The position numbers and the translations under genes were made by a program. The notes below the pieces were generated by a model. That model worked only from the letters and a program-made list of their open reading frames with translations. It did no database searches and was not told the origin of the DNA. 64,000 bases of DNA from Atherinomorus stipes. Lineage: Eukaryota; Chordata; Actinopteri; Atheriniformes; Atherinidae. Position 1 is the stretch's first letter. Each line of letters starts with the position of its first letter. Positions 32,397-42,922 of this stretch are shown piece after piece. The stretch spans positions 184,890 through 248,889 of the forward strand of contig JALJCO010010193.1 in NCBI GenBank assembly GCA_023101725.1, given 5' to 3'.

Positions 32397-32726
32397 TCAC
32401 AGTTTTTTTGCCATAAAGATGAGTTTGTCCACTTTGTCTGGTTTCAGGGCTGCCCGTTGGCATGCGACCATATTGCCCCCAAGCAGCAGTCTGTCGTCTC
32501 TGGGTAACAGTATGTGGTTTCTGTGCATCAGTGGAAGCGTTGTACGTTGATGCATCATAGCTGTGTTTGTAAAATGAAAGTAATTTACTCTTATCTGGAA
32601 AGCTTGACTGTCATTGTTCCAGATTAACGTTGTCTCATACCACTGACCCGGCCAGGCCCGGCCCGGCCCGGCCCGGCTCAGGTCCCCAGAGACGCGTTCA
32701 AAGCTCGTTTCTATCTTCAGCAGCAT
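32397..32726 (-). pseudogene. hAT transposase C-terminus (dimerisation domain), interrupted
   Basis: The minus-strand frame ends NMVACQRAALKPDKVDKLIF-MAKKL-stop, matching the end of the hAT C-terminal dimerisation domain (family pattern: SERVFSxxGxxVxxxRxxLxPxxVxxLxFLxxN). Its start reads KIETSFERVS, the conserved SERVFS block. About 67 residues separate the two blocks, where the family has only a few. The extra DNA (about 32477-32688) includes a (GGCCC)n run, so a short insertion has split the domain. The frame stays open through it. The rest of the transposase, with its catalytic triad, was not found nearby. Confidence 0.65.
32655..32678. repeat. (GGCCC)n short tandem repeat
   Basis: Four to five copies of CCCGG/GGCCC in the insertion that splits the hAT transposase remnant. 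Confidence 0.9.
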
Positions 32727-34595
32727 CAGCAGTCTCCTCAGAGTTCAGCCATGCAAGTAAACAGACATTTTTAGAGCAACCGGAAGGCTTTTGATGTGCA
32801 CGTACATTTTCCATCTCATATCAGCCTGCTTATCAGTAAGCACAGGGAACTAAGGGTTATGTCATCATTTTGAAAAAATATACTTCAAGTTTCTGAACTC
32901 TTAAAACAAACTTGGATTTGGCTGAAGTCTTGATGAGTGGTTCCAGTATTACTTTTCTCACTAAAAGAAAGCACACCATCTCTCAGGTGAAAGGTTTATG
33001 TATCAAGACATGATTTTTTAAAAAACATAATTGTGATCTTAGATAAATCTTAGATAAATAATAATAATCATAATAAAAAGTAAGAAGTAATGAAAAAGAC
33101 AGAAAGCTCCATACGCCTTGTTTTCTGCTGGTGCACAGGATTGTATCAGCTGCAGCAGGACAGAGTGCTTTAAAAGTAATCAATAAAATCTTAAAATAAA
33201 TCCTTCAGTTAGAGATGGACTGATCCAATCCGATACGATACCTGGGCTGAGCGTATCGGCCGATACCGGTCTGATACGACTGTTGAATGAATGAACCGTA
33301 TACCTTGATGAGAACATTTAGCCTTGTTAAAAAGGTAACAAATTACCACAGATATAACTGTACTCAACATTATCATTTTAATTATTTATTAACAAATAAA
33401 CAAGTGTACATTAGCAGCAAAAATAAATAAATAGCGCTTCTCTGCTCTGCGTGATGACGGTCACTGCGTTGCAAACATAGAAGTGACTAGATGGCTGCAA
33501 GTGTGTTGCTGTGTGATTAAAAAAGAAACGACTGATGGAATTACACATCCAGAGCTTCACGTTGCAAATTTGAATTCCTTCAACCTGGGAATGATACGTT
33601 TTGTCTTACTGCTCCTTTAATGAGAGATGATGGAGTCGGGATGGTATTGATCTGTGGTGGTAGACTTCATGGGTCTGTAACGTGTCCTGGAATCTGTCAG
33701 TGTCCCAGCATGTGTCGGCCCTGCACAGTCACCACCCAGCAAATGGCTTAGCAACACATTCTCACATGCAGCTGGAGCTTCACCTCCTCTCATCCTCTGT
33801 TTACACACATGCTGTTTACACAAAGTCTTTTCCTAATTAAATGTGGCTTTACAGATGTTGGATTTTTATTTATTTATTTATTTTTCATCAAAATGAGCTA
33901 GTGAGGAAGTCATCCCAGCATTTTTCTAGCATTTTACTCCTTGTGTGACTTGGTCTGTACTCATTTAGCAACTTTCTGAACTTTAGTTTTTCTTTTCTCT
34001 TTGAAAGGCTCTCATGTGCTGTTTTTATCAGATGGGTAAAGCTGCAGAGTTCATGTCCGTGTTGGGATCTTCAGTCATGCATTGATAGCATGTCCCAGTC
34101 CTGAGTGGAACTGATTTTGGCGTTGTAGCTGTGAAACCATTACATGACGTCTACATGGGGATGCAACCAAATAAGCTGCTTCTAAAAACGGAAATAAACT
34201 CCTGAGCACGAACATGTCATATTAGTAAGCTGTATATTTCTTTTATAACAGAATAATGGGTTAGAGTACAGCTGTGCTGAAAAGTTTGCATAGTCTTCTA
34301 TTTAAAACAGCAAAAAATTCAGCTGTCAGTGAAATAAGTTGAAATTGACAAAATTAATAATGAACAAACATTTTTGACCATTATGACATTGATTTTGAAT
34401 TGTGGCTCAACAGAAATATTAAAAACCAACAATGACGGGGCTCCTGAACTAAGATGTTGTTGAGGCGGTCACTGCTATCAGGTGTTTTCTGTAACGTCCA
34501 AGTACATGACTTGTATCAGACCATAAGACTGTCTCATTTGAAGTGCCTTTACAAGGACCACACATTAGAATAAACAGAAAATAACATTTACAAAT
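32727..34595. other. intronic/intergenic, with one hAT left terminus
   Basis: At 33210 a typical hAT terminus TAGAGATGGACTGATCC is followed by CGTATCGGCCGATACCGG. No matching right end was found, so the element is truncated. A TTTA-rich tract lies at 33862-33886. Otherwise nothing is recognised. Confidence 0.45.
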
Positions 34596-35045
34596 TTGAA
34601 AAGCTTGACCACTGACTTCAAAGATGTCAAAGATGCCTTCCTGTCCACGTTGGATTTGTATGACAACATCAGATCCTTGAGAGGCTGCCCATCAAACCAG
34701 GTCTGTCTCATTCACATCCTCTGCCCCGTGGTTCATGGAGGATTAACAGGACATGAAAAGGGTGGGACGTGCTCTGGAGCGGAGGTCTCTGGCTTCTGGT
34801 GTCACGGTTCAGCACCAAAAAGCCTTCTCCAAATCCCTCACCAAAGCAAGATCACAGCACTATTCCAACATGATCAAAAGCAGTTCTGGTAACGCCAAAA
34901 GACGATTTTCAACCATAAATCATTGTCTCAAACCACAAATCTGCTCACCTCTGAACCATACCGAGGAGCAGTGGAGTGAATTCATCACATTTTTTGAGAG
35001 AGACCCAACTGCAGTCATGATTGCCCAGATTCCCGCTGTAATTTT
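34596..35045 (+). pseudogene. second LINE fragment: ORF2 endonuclease-RT linker
   Basis: The frame reads LTTDFKDVKDAFLSTLDLYD; then RVGRALERRSLASGVTVQH and QKAFSKSLTKARSQHYSNMI; then SSGNAKRRFSTINHCLKPQ and HTEEQWSEFITFFERD. This is the linker block (GRxLERRxxxSGLTVH ... FSTINxLLKPQ) of a teleost L2/Rex1-like LINE, a different family from the copy at 1405-8350. A frameshift lies near 34750. It is interrupted at 35046 by a hAT element. The polymerase part is missing after 35788. Confidence 0.75.
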
Positions 35046-35157
35046 TAGGGATGCACCGATGCATCGGCTGGACATCGGTATCGGCCGATGTTTGCCTTGT
35101 TAACTGCCATCGGCCAAAAAAATGACATTCACCGATGGCAGCGGCCGATTATTATAT

Positions 35158-35205
35158 AGTCTCTCTCTCTCTCTCTCTCTCTATAAATATATATATATAT
35201 ATACT
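35158..35205. repeat. (CT)n-(AT)n compound microsatellite
   Basis: About 12 CT units followed by about 8 AT units, inside the 735-bp hAT element. Confidence 0.95.
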
Positions 35206-35331
35206 GTCTGTATTTATATAATGATTTACATGTGTCATCCACACTGTGCAAAAGAAAAACTCTTTTTTGGGTGGGTGGGGGGAGATACTGGTAGAAGGCA
35301 TCCACGCACTTTCCTCAGTAGAGAAACAAAG

Positions 35332-35430
35332 ATGGCGGCGGTCGTGTGGCAATATTTTACCGTTTCAGAAAAAGATCAGCGTTACGCAGTTTGCAGTACA
35401 TGCTCCACAAATATTTTTTATTGGGCCATG
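35332..35430 (+). pseudogene. BED-type zinc finger remnant of a hAT transposase
   Basis: From the ATG at 35332 the frame reads MAAVVWQYFTVSEKDQRYAV then CSTCSTNIFY. The VWxYF block, then CxxC after EKDxxYAVC, is the N-terminal half of a BED zinc finger as in ZBED-like hAT transposases. The downstream His pair is not found and the frame diverges after about residue 30, so only the start of the DNA-binding domain survives. It indicates the autonomous parent of this element was a ZBED-type hAT. Confidence 0.75.
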
Positions 35431-35780
35431 AAAATAATCTTCTCATTGAGTATGTTTTTGTTTATTAGGCTAAAACCACTCAATTTTGTTGGGCAATATT
35501 CTTTTTAGTGATTATCAGTCCCAGGTTTATGAAAAGTTTTCAGAAAAGAGCTTGTTATAACTAATGTCAACCACAAAGTGACATTAAAGGTTGTTTCTGT
35601 TTCATAAATTGGTCTGATTGAATTTGTGCTCATTCAAGGACAGACTGATGAGGAGCTGAAAGACGTGAATTTGTGTGGCACAAAGGAAGTAATAAATAAA
35701 AATAGAAAACATCGGCTAAGTTGTTATGTTAAACATCGGTATCGGTATCGGCCCAGACTTTCACAATCGGTGCATCCCTA

Positions 35781-36707
35781 GTAATTTTCTGCCCGCTTTG
35801 CATCACAGCTGCTCCGGCTTCAGACCGAGGTAATGATGGGATGGACGGAGAATTCATTACCTTCAAGCTCGGTCGGATCAGCGTTTTTAAATGGTACACC
35901 ATGGAAGTTGTTGTTGAGTTGTTTTTATTAAACGTGGCATCGTCATTTTCTAATGCAAAATGGTGCCACACCGGACTTCACCGTGGTCAAGTTGGTTTCA
36001 AGTTGGATATTGGCTTTTGGGGATCCGCTGAGTCAGCAGCGTCTCGCTCACGTCTGATATCTAACTTGAAACCAACTTCGCCGCGGTCCAGACTTCACTG
36101 TGCTCGCTTCATGTTGGTTCAGATGAGTCTTCTTTCAGCTGCTGTGATGGGAAGATGGCAGCACGCAGGCGGCTTTCTCTGCTGTCTTTAGGCTACATCG
36201 CCCCCCGCTGGTAGGATGTTTTATTACCGCCACATAGTGACATTTTTTACAGAGCTACAACATGTACACTACATGAATGAACTGTTTTATAACACCGTCA
36301 GATGATCGAAAAAAATGATGTGATTAAAAAAAAAAATTTTAACTATCAATTATCGATCATCGATTAATTGTACCCATCCCTACTAACCACCAAAACTACA
36401 CCACACACATCTGGGTTGAAGCCGCAGATGGATTCTCTTGGCGGTGTTTAACTTCTGCTTGTGACTTCTGGTATGGGTTGGATGTGTGGCGGCGCCCTTG
36501 TCGGCCATTGTAACTGCAGGAAGGTACTCTTGCATTTTTCTCACAAAAAATCGACAAAATCCGTTCATCTCTTATCCGAAAATCTACCCCCTCAGCTTAT
36601 ACATATGCAAATCCAAACATTTAACTCTGAGTTTTCTCACACCACTCAAGGAGCGGTGGAGAATTTATCATTCAGATGAATTCCTCCACGAGTGAACTGG
36701 ACCCCAT
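35781..36707. other. repeat-derived non-coding, with a long hairpin
   Basis: Arms at 35979-36010 and 36057-36086 pair through CAAGTTGGTTTCAAGTT / AACTTGAAACCAACTTC plus CCGTGG/CCGCGG, with a 46-nt loop. A hAT-like right terminus (CGATTAATTGTACCCATCCC) ends near 36381 without a recognised left end. Confidence 0.55.
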
Positions 36708-36830
36708 TAGGGATCGACCGATACATCGGCTGGCCGATATATTAGGCCGATATTTGCGTTTTTTGCTAGTATCGGCATCAGCCAAAATGTTGGGTGCGTT
36801 GGCTGATACGCGCCCTTCTGGCATAATTTA
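36708..36830. mobile_element. hAT left terminus, truncated
   Basis: TAGGGATCGACCGATACATC followed by GGCTGGCCGATAT and TAGTATCGGCATCAGCC, a hAT end related to those at 35046 and 49091. No right terminus was found downstream. Confidence 0.6.
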
Positions 36831-37539
36831 CAGACAGGCATCTATACAGGCAGCGCCCCCCTCCTTGTCTCTCCTGCACTAACAGCAGCTTTGGCCTACC
36901 GAAACTTTCCTATTAAAGTTGTAAAATTAGTTTTAATCGTGTCCATCATTCAGCTGCAGCCACAACCAGCTGATGGACAGCGGTGAAAAGCGCCGCCTGA
37001 CTTTACACAATCAAATAAAAATAATTTTAGGAGGTAAAAGCTTCAATGTGTTCCAAACCATCTTCTTTTAACCATCAGCTGATGGATCATGAGTGTCAGA
37101 CTTCGCACTGTGGTGAAGACGAACGCGATGCGAACTGAAAATAAAAAAATCTCTATTTATAGTAGGCGATCTCTGTCAGATTCGCATAAACAGGTTACAG
37201 AACAGAAGCAGGAGGAAAGTTACTGAAACTGACCATCAGTTCTCCTGATGAAGAGAATCAGAGGCAAAAACCACCTGATCCAGCGCGCTCTGGTTACTGA
37301 CCCACGGAAAACGAGAGAGATCCCCTTTACGCAGCAGCGGATGAAACTGTCTCCATGCAGGAAAATGCAAACGAGCAGAAACGGAGGCACGCCGGGTCTC
37401 CAGTGGGCAGGGAAACTTTTCATCCTCACATCCAGGTGTGAAACATCCCGATAAAAGCAGAAAAACAACAGAAGCGCGTGTCCGCTTGTACGGAGGAACT
37501 GATGATGGCACTTATAATCTCTGCGTCCTCGGAGATAAA
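36831..37539. other. non-coding, nothing recognised
   Basis: Presumably interior of the truncated hAT followed by LINE 3' UTR. Several short frames on both strands (37220-37511) share no recognisable motif. Confidence 0.35.
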
Positions 37540-37712
37540 GCGTGGATGACCAAAGCCTTTCTCATCGGTCCTTCACATCAACTCCAATCCTCCTCCGTCA
37601 CCAGCATCTCCTTCTGTTTCTATTTAACACTGTGTACTTTTGTCTGTTTCAACTTTTCATCTGTAGCACTTTGAGATCTGTTTTTACAAATGTGAAGTGC
37701 TATATAAATGAA

Positions 37713-37754
<42 letters not shown>

Positions 37755-37755
37755 C
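37540..37755 (+). mobile_element. LINE (L2/Rex1-like) 3' tail with (ATT)n
   Basis: GTAGCACTTTGAGATCTG, then ACAAATGTGAAGTGCTATA and TAAATGAAATTTATTATT is the stereotyped 3' end of fish L2-group LINEs, ending in an ATT microsatellite (37716-37755) used as the retrotransposition tail. It may be the 3' end of the second LINE, whose polymerase is deleted. Confidence 0.75.
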
Positions 37756-37784
37756 ATTATCATTAATAATCATGATAATAATAT

Positions 37785-38020
37785 GTCCAATCAGACATCT
37801 GCACCTGTTGACAGGTATGTCGGTCCACTGTTCATGAGCAAGGTGCTCTAATTTGTCTGGGACAGTTATGTTTATTTTAAAAAAAAAATTAAAACAAAAA
37901 TTCAAAATCAGTGTTTAATTTGACTAAATTATGATTTTTTATTTTATTTTTATGATTACTCTTTCAGTTTTGTGTTATTTGAATTACTGTTGTGAACTTA
38001 GCCTTTTCTTTAATGGGAGG
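37785..38020 (-). repeat. dispersed repeat, inverted copy of 22690-22905
   Basis: Reverse-complement similarity to 22690-22905, including the AATTACTGTTGTGAA / TTCACAACAGTAATT block, the ATTTGACTAAATTATGA-type block and the CACCTGTTGACAGGTATGT block. Probably two copies of one DNA transposon. Confidence 0.65.
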
Positions 38021-38228
38021 GGACGGAAACTTTCAAGCATAACTGTGGTTTGTTGGTAAATATTGCAGATAGTGGGACAGTCAGGGCGAGCAGTTAACCT
38101 CACATGTTAAGACTGTGGGAGGAAGCCAGTGTACCCGGAGACAAACGGGTGCACGGAGAGAACACGCCTACATGGACATGGACCTAGCAGGTCTGTGGAT
38201 GTCCTGTTGTGTCTGGGTTTCTTTTTTC

Positions 38229-38572
38229 TAGCTTGTTTATAAGTTCATTTACTCACTGGTAAAGTTACTGCATCACTTTTACTCCTTTGTAAGATACTTC
38301 GTTGAATCGCCCTTCAGCGTGCATCCATATAACGGGAGGGACGGGCAGCCGCTCTATCAAACATTATCTGCAGTAAAACTCCTTCATTTCATCAAAACTT
38401 TAAGTAGAATGAACGAACGAATGAGTACTATTGTCTTGTGAGTTCAGAGTTTCGTGGACTGCAGTTTGTTGTTGTCTAGGTAGCGAGCTGTGGTGAGCGA
38501 TGGTGTACGTTGGGGGCGCGTAGCCAGTAGAGTGCAGAGAAACCCCCCAATAACTATTGGAGAGTTAAAGGG
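38229..38572. mobile_element. partial copy of the 20436-21083 foldback MITE
   Basis: Shares the left arm and loop (CATTTACTCACTGGTAAAG, AACTTTAAGTAGAATGAA, GAGTACTATTGTCTTGTGAG, GTTGTTGTCTAGGTAG). The right arm is replaced at 38573 by another TTAAAGGGATAGTTTAG repeat, suggesting a deletion or recombination between TTA-flanked elements. Confidence 0.75.
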
Positions 38573-40074
38573 ATAGTTTAGATTTTTGGACATGAAGTTG
38601 TGTGAAACATTCACCGTCTGCAGCTCTGATACAACAGTGTCTCTACTGTCACCGAGCCTCCTGCTCTGAGTGGCATCTGTGTTTTTCTTTTTACCAAAAT
38701 GAAAATAAGTACTTGTAAGTATTTAAGTACATGTGAAATATTAATTATTTAAATTATTTAGGGTTTTAGCAGACCACGGGCTTGACATGAGGAACGGAGC
38801 TGGACGCTGCACGCTGACGTCCAAACACCTGCTTTTTACTGACGCCGTCAGCCTGATGCCGCGATGTGGAGGAGACAGCTACACGTCAGGTTGAGAGGGG
38901 GGTTGGAGATGGACGCAGCTGTGTGATGCTTTGAAATTCTGTTCATATTTTCTGCCTCTGATCCGTGGCGGTGTGGTTCGGTTCAGCTGCAGCACGCAGA
39001 CGGAGCGCATTTGCCTCTGATTAATTACCCGACATCGGCGAGCTTTTCTGGAGTACACCAGAAAAAAGTGTTTTAGAAAACGTTTATTGTTTTGTAAAAA
39101 AATACGAGGATTTTCTTCTTAAAAAGAGAATTACAGTTATTTGCACTTCGTCAAATGACAGTCGGACTTCACGGAAATAAAAGCTTACAAGTGGTCCACT
39201 CCGACCACCACTAACGTTTTGAAAAGTCAGATGTATTTAATCTGTCTTCGTGTCTTCTAATTTAAAATGAGACCTAAACTCCGACGGAGTAAAGGCAAAG
39301 CAAGAGGAGGGCGGTGGAAACAGCTCTAGGTAGCTCTAGGTACATCAGTGTACTCTGGTTCATAAAGATAACCCCTTGGCAAAGGGGTAAAGGGCAAATT
39401 ATCGTCGCTTTCATAGTCTAACATTGATTTCCTCATTCACAGTAGGCTACCAAGTATTTGTTGTGTGTCGTAAACAGCAAATAAAGTTTGCGAGGTGCTG
39501 CCCCAGTTGATTTGTGTCCAGGTAACAGATTGCACAGCTATGCGGCGGAGTGATAACGGCCAAAAAATAGTCCGAATTTTAGTCAAGGTCTGACATAAGG
39601 CCGAGATGTTTTAATATTGTAATAATAGTAATAATAATGGATTAGATTTCTATCACGCTTTTTCTTGCTGGCTGAACTTGGCTGTGATAGTGGCCGATGG
39701 CTGCAGTTTTTTCCACAGCGCCATAAACCGATTCTTCCCTGCACTGCTCTCTGATCACTGAGGGGGTGGGGGGCTGGTCTTCATACAGAGAGAGCGGGGT
39801 GGGGGTGGGGGGCTGGTCTTCATACAGAGAGAGCGGGGTGGGGGTGGGGGGGGGTGCAAGGCAGCAGAGGGAGGAGAGAAATGGTCCAGGTAGAGAAGAT
39901 AACTAGACCATGACACCAGTTAGTGCAATAAAACCTTCAGGAGTTGAAACTCAACCAACAAAACCTCCTTGGCATTAAGTAACAGTTTAAGTAAACAGCC
40001 ACGTTTCCGTGGCACAGTGCTTGTTAAACTAACAACGACCTGCTAGTTAAGAACACACTAGAATGAAAGCTGTC
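38573..40074. other. non-coding, with a 39-bp tandem duplication
   Basis: 38573-38700 is the end of an unassigned TTA-type repeat. At 39762-39852 a 39-bp G-rich unit (GGCTGGTCTTCATACAGAG plus GGTGGGGG runs) occurs twice; the G-runs could form quadruplexes. No gene. Confidence 0.45.
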
Positions 40075-40145
40075 TGCAGCTGCTTTCAGACTACCATTGC
40101 AGGATATGCTGTAAAGTCCGTCCGCTATTTAACCGGAGATATCTT
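40075..40145 (-). mobile_element. inverted fragment related to the 8839-9593 hAT element
   Basis: On the minus strand it reads ATAGCGGACGGACTTTACAG, CCTGCAATGGTAGTCTGAA, matching the AGAGCGGATGGACTTTACCG ... CTGCAATGCAAGTCTGAA block of the complete hAT. No ends. Confidence 0.6.
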
Positions 40146-41789
40146 CACATTATGCCGCTTCCTCAGGGACATGTCAGGTACAGCGCCGAGGTGAAAGAGT
40201 TTGTATAAATGCAAACGGAATAAAAGACCAAGTCCGCACTATTGATTAACGAGGACTACTTAAAGTGCTGATGACACATTTTGACATTTTCTCCATGTTT
40301 TATAGACCAAAACGTTCTTCCTGATGATCTATGTAACAGAAACAAGCACGCCTGCATAGTTATCAGGAATCATTGCTGTATTTCAGCATCTGACCAGACT
40401 GTGGCGCTATTCGCCAAAACCGCACATGAAATCTGCCAGAGAATATTCTCAGCTTATTTAACAATAAAGTCAGTGGCTTCCTAGCAGTTTTTAAGTTCCT
40501 TTTCCAGTTTTACAATCAAACAGTAACGATTCAGCCTTCAAATTGTATTGACAGTTAATGGTTAAAAGCTCGTAAGTACAGCGTTAGTGTATTTAGGTTT
40601 CCTACAGATCCAGAATTTTATTTTGAAGAGGATAAAGCAGCAGGTGGGACTTACCACCGGCTATCAGTGGGACCTCTCTGCACGTCTCTCCTGTCTCCTT
40701 TCTGTTTACTGGAGCTTCAGCCACCAACCTGGTGGGACTCTAACACATGGAACTGCAGTCATGTCCTCTGGAATATTCTTTCTCAACCGTTGTTTCACCA
40801 GATCGGTCATACAGCAGCTGTATGGACAGACAGCTGCTGCTCAGTTATAACTGTACGTCTCTGGTAAAGGGGAACTATTTAAAACTCCACTGGAATCATG
40901 GAAGTTGTTATCTTCTCATTTTTTACAGGCTAATTATTTGCAGTGGCTAGCTCACAGCTAGCCGTTAGCCACGAGCTAACTTGTTAGCTAGTTAGCAGCG
41001 AGCTAACGCAGGGAACGAGTGCCACTTCAGCCTGACTCTATCAAACCACTGCAGTTCTGAGTCGCTCGGCATGGCAGCTTTTATCTGAACCAGTGGACCT
41101 GAGGCTGGAGACAGACTGTAGGCAGCTGCTACAGGTCTACTCCGGTTCTAGCTTGTAAAATGTGATTTCCCCAAATTCCACAGCATTATCACTCTTTTGA
41201 ACTGGCTGATGATCCACCACACAAACCAGTTCCAGTCCAGCTGTTCTGGAGCATCTTTCATGTTTTCCACAGCTTTGATTATACGTGTAAATCAATGAGC
41301 GGACCACAACTCCATATGTTGCTGATGTCACATCATGGAGGCTAGGTTCGTTAGTGAAAAGCTATTGGCATTTAGCCGAGCCTCCTGAACATCGGATATT
41401 TATGTAAATACACGTCTGATTAACTTCTAACTGCACAGAAATACTTATTTTGTCTTGGTGTGTTGCTGTATGGCAAAATTACTTGAAGTTAAGGTCGTGT
41501 CATCAGCACTTTACAGCTCAGCTGGAACCATGCAAGTTGTCTTCTCATTTTTAAATGATTTGTATTTGTATTTGTCATGTGGGGGCCACACTGCAGCGTC
41601 ATGTTTAATCACCTCCATGGTCACTCCTGATTCTTCGTAGGACCGGTCCAGGTCTAGTTTGTCCTGCAGTTCTGTTAGTCCGCTTCATATGGGTCTAGCA
41701 GGTTTGATTCTGCCACACATACCAGTTCCAAGCTGTCCTGGAACCATCTTTCATGTGTTTTACCACTTCATGACTCAAAAGGCAACCCC

Positions 41790-41820
<31 letters not shown>

Positions 41821-42851
41821 ATAATAATAAATAAATAAAATGCTGTGCAATTTTTCACGCATCTCATGGTAAATGTTTGGGTTCATGTGGTAGCGGTGGT
41901 GGCATGGGCAGGCTTGACATTATTACTTCCAATGATAGAGGGCCCTGCAACAAAAATTTGAGAAGCCCTGGTTTAAAGTATAGATAACACAGATAAAATC
42001 TGAACATACCCCTACAGCTGTTAGTGGTTACGAGAAAACCACAGTTCAACTTCCTTCACTATACGCCTGTTTAACAAGTTGTGTTGAGATTATTTTTATG
42101 GCATACAGTGGCATCAGTCACAAAAATTTCCTAATAGCTAAATGTTTTTATTTTACAAATAAATCTATTTATATATTGTTATCCATTAACTCTATACTGT
42201 ATATATCCAACAGTGTTGAATTTTTTGGAAAGGGGGGGATCAACCAATTAATCAGCTATCGACTTATACCTGCTCCAAACTATCGTTATTATACCAGCCT
42301 TTAAAAATCCACCATTGGTCGACCTCTGGTACAAACGGCTTCCGGTCACACTTGCAGAGTTGCAAACGTGCCAGTGTGCCTCCACGTCATGTGACACATC
42401 TACGAAAGTGACACATCTACGAAAGTGACAGCGCCTGCTTCACTCCAGTCCAGCGGGGGGTGCTAACAGTCATTTATGCTGTTTGACATCCACCCAAACA
42501 TGCAGATGAGGATTTTGTACCTTCTCAGTTTTCTGCCTGATGGTGAGCTCGTGTAGCTGCTGAGCTACAGACTGCAACAAGAGCAGCTGATCGTGCTGTT
42601 GAGGACGTGTTGTTCCTCCTCTTCTTCACGTTGTCCAGCGGGGACAGGGCTTCTACGTAGGCGGCATCATTACATCTTCATCACGTGTGTGAATTATGTA
42701 ATTGTTCTGAACCAGCAACCATTGCAGACCACCTCCAGAGGTGGGTCTGGGCACCATGCCATGGCCAACAGGCACACTGAAGTTTAAACGTGAAGCATGT
42801 TACCCCCCGCTGTTTGTACCCGGATATACTCCAACCCTGCCAAGTCTGACC
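40146..42851. other. non-coding; poly-C tract, GCTAG-rich patch, 17-bp duplication
   Basis: At 40946-41010 many overlapping GCTAG/CTAGC and GTTAGC words make short palindromes. At 41785-41820 a run of about 26 C is followed by A, with likely length uncertainty. At 42391-42428 a 17-bp unit (GTGACACATCTACGAAA) is duplicated. A hAT-like end (TTGGTCGACCTCTG) at about 42316-42329 has no partner. Confidence 0.45.
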
Positions 42852-42922
42852 GGCCCCTAAATGCAGGTATAAACTCCTAGAAATAAGATCCTGGTTGAAA
42901 AAAGAGAACGTTATCCTTTAAG
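42852..42922. mobile_element. right end of the foldback MITE family (third copy)
   Basis: TAAACTCCTAGAAATAAG, then GTTGAAAAAAGAGAACG and TTATCCTTTAA match the right end of the 20436-21083 element. Confidence 0.75.

Larger units (their letters stand above)
35046..35780. mobile_element. 735-bp hAT element with exact 8-bp duplication
   Basis: Ends TAGGGATGCACCGATGC and AATCGGTGCATCCCTA give a perfect 15-bp terminal inverted repeat. Flanks GTAATTTT (35038-35045) and GTAATTTT (35781-35788) are identical. Subterminal ATCGGTATCGGCC words occur at both ends. It contains CT and AT microsatellites (35158-35205) and a BED-finger coding remnant. It inserted into the second LINE fragment. Confidence 0.95.

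Noticed and set aside
33862..33886. TTTA-rich tract as a SINE or LINE tail
   Set aside because: No upstream SINE or LINE body or target duplication was recognised.
40946..41010. Cluster of GCTAG/CTAGC palindromes as a regulatory site
   Set aside because: Such words are common in fish repeats here (also near 7120-7240 and 15510); no specific site consensus.
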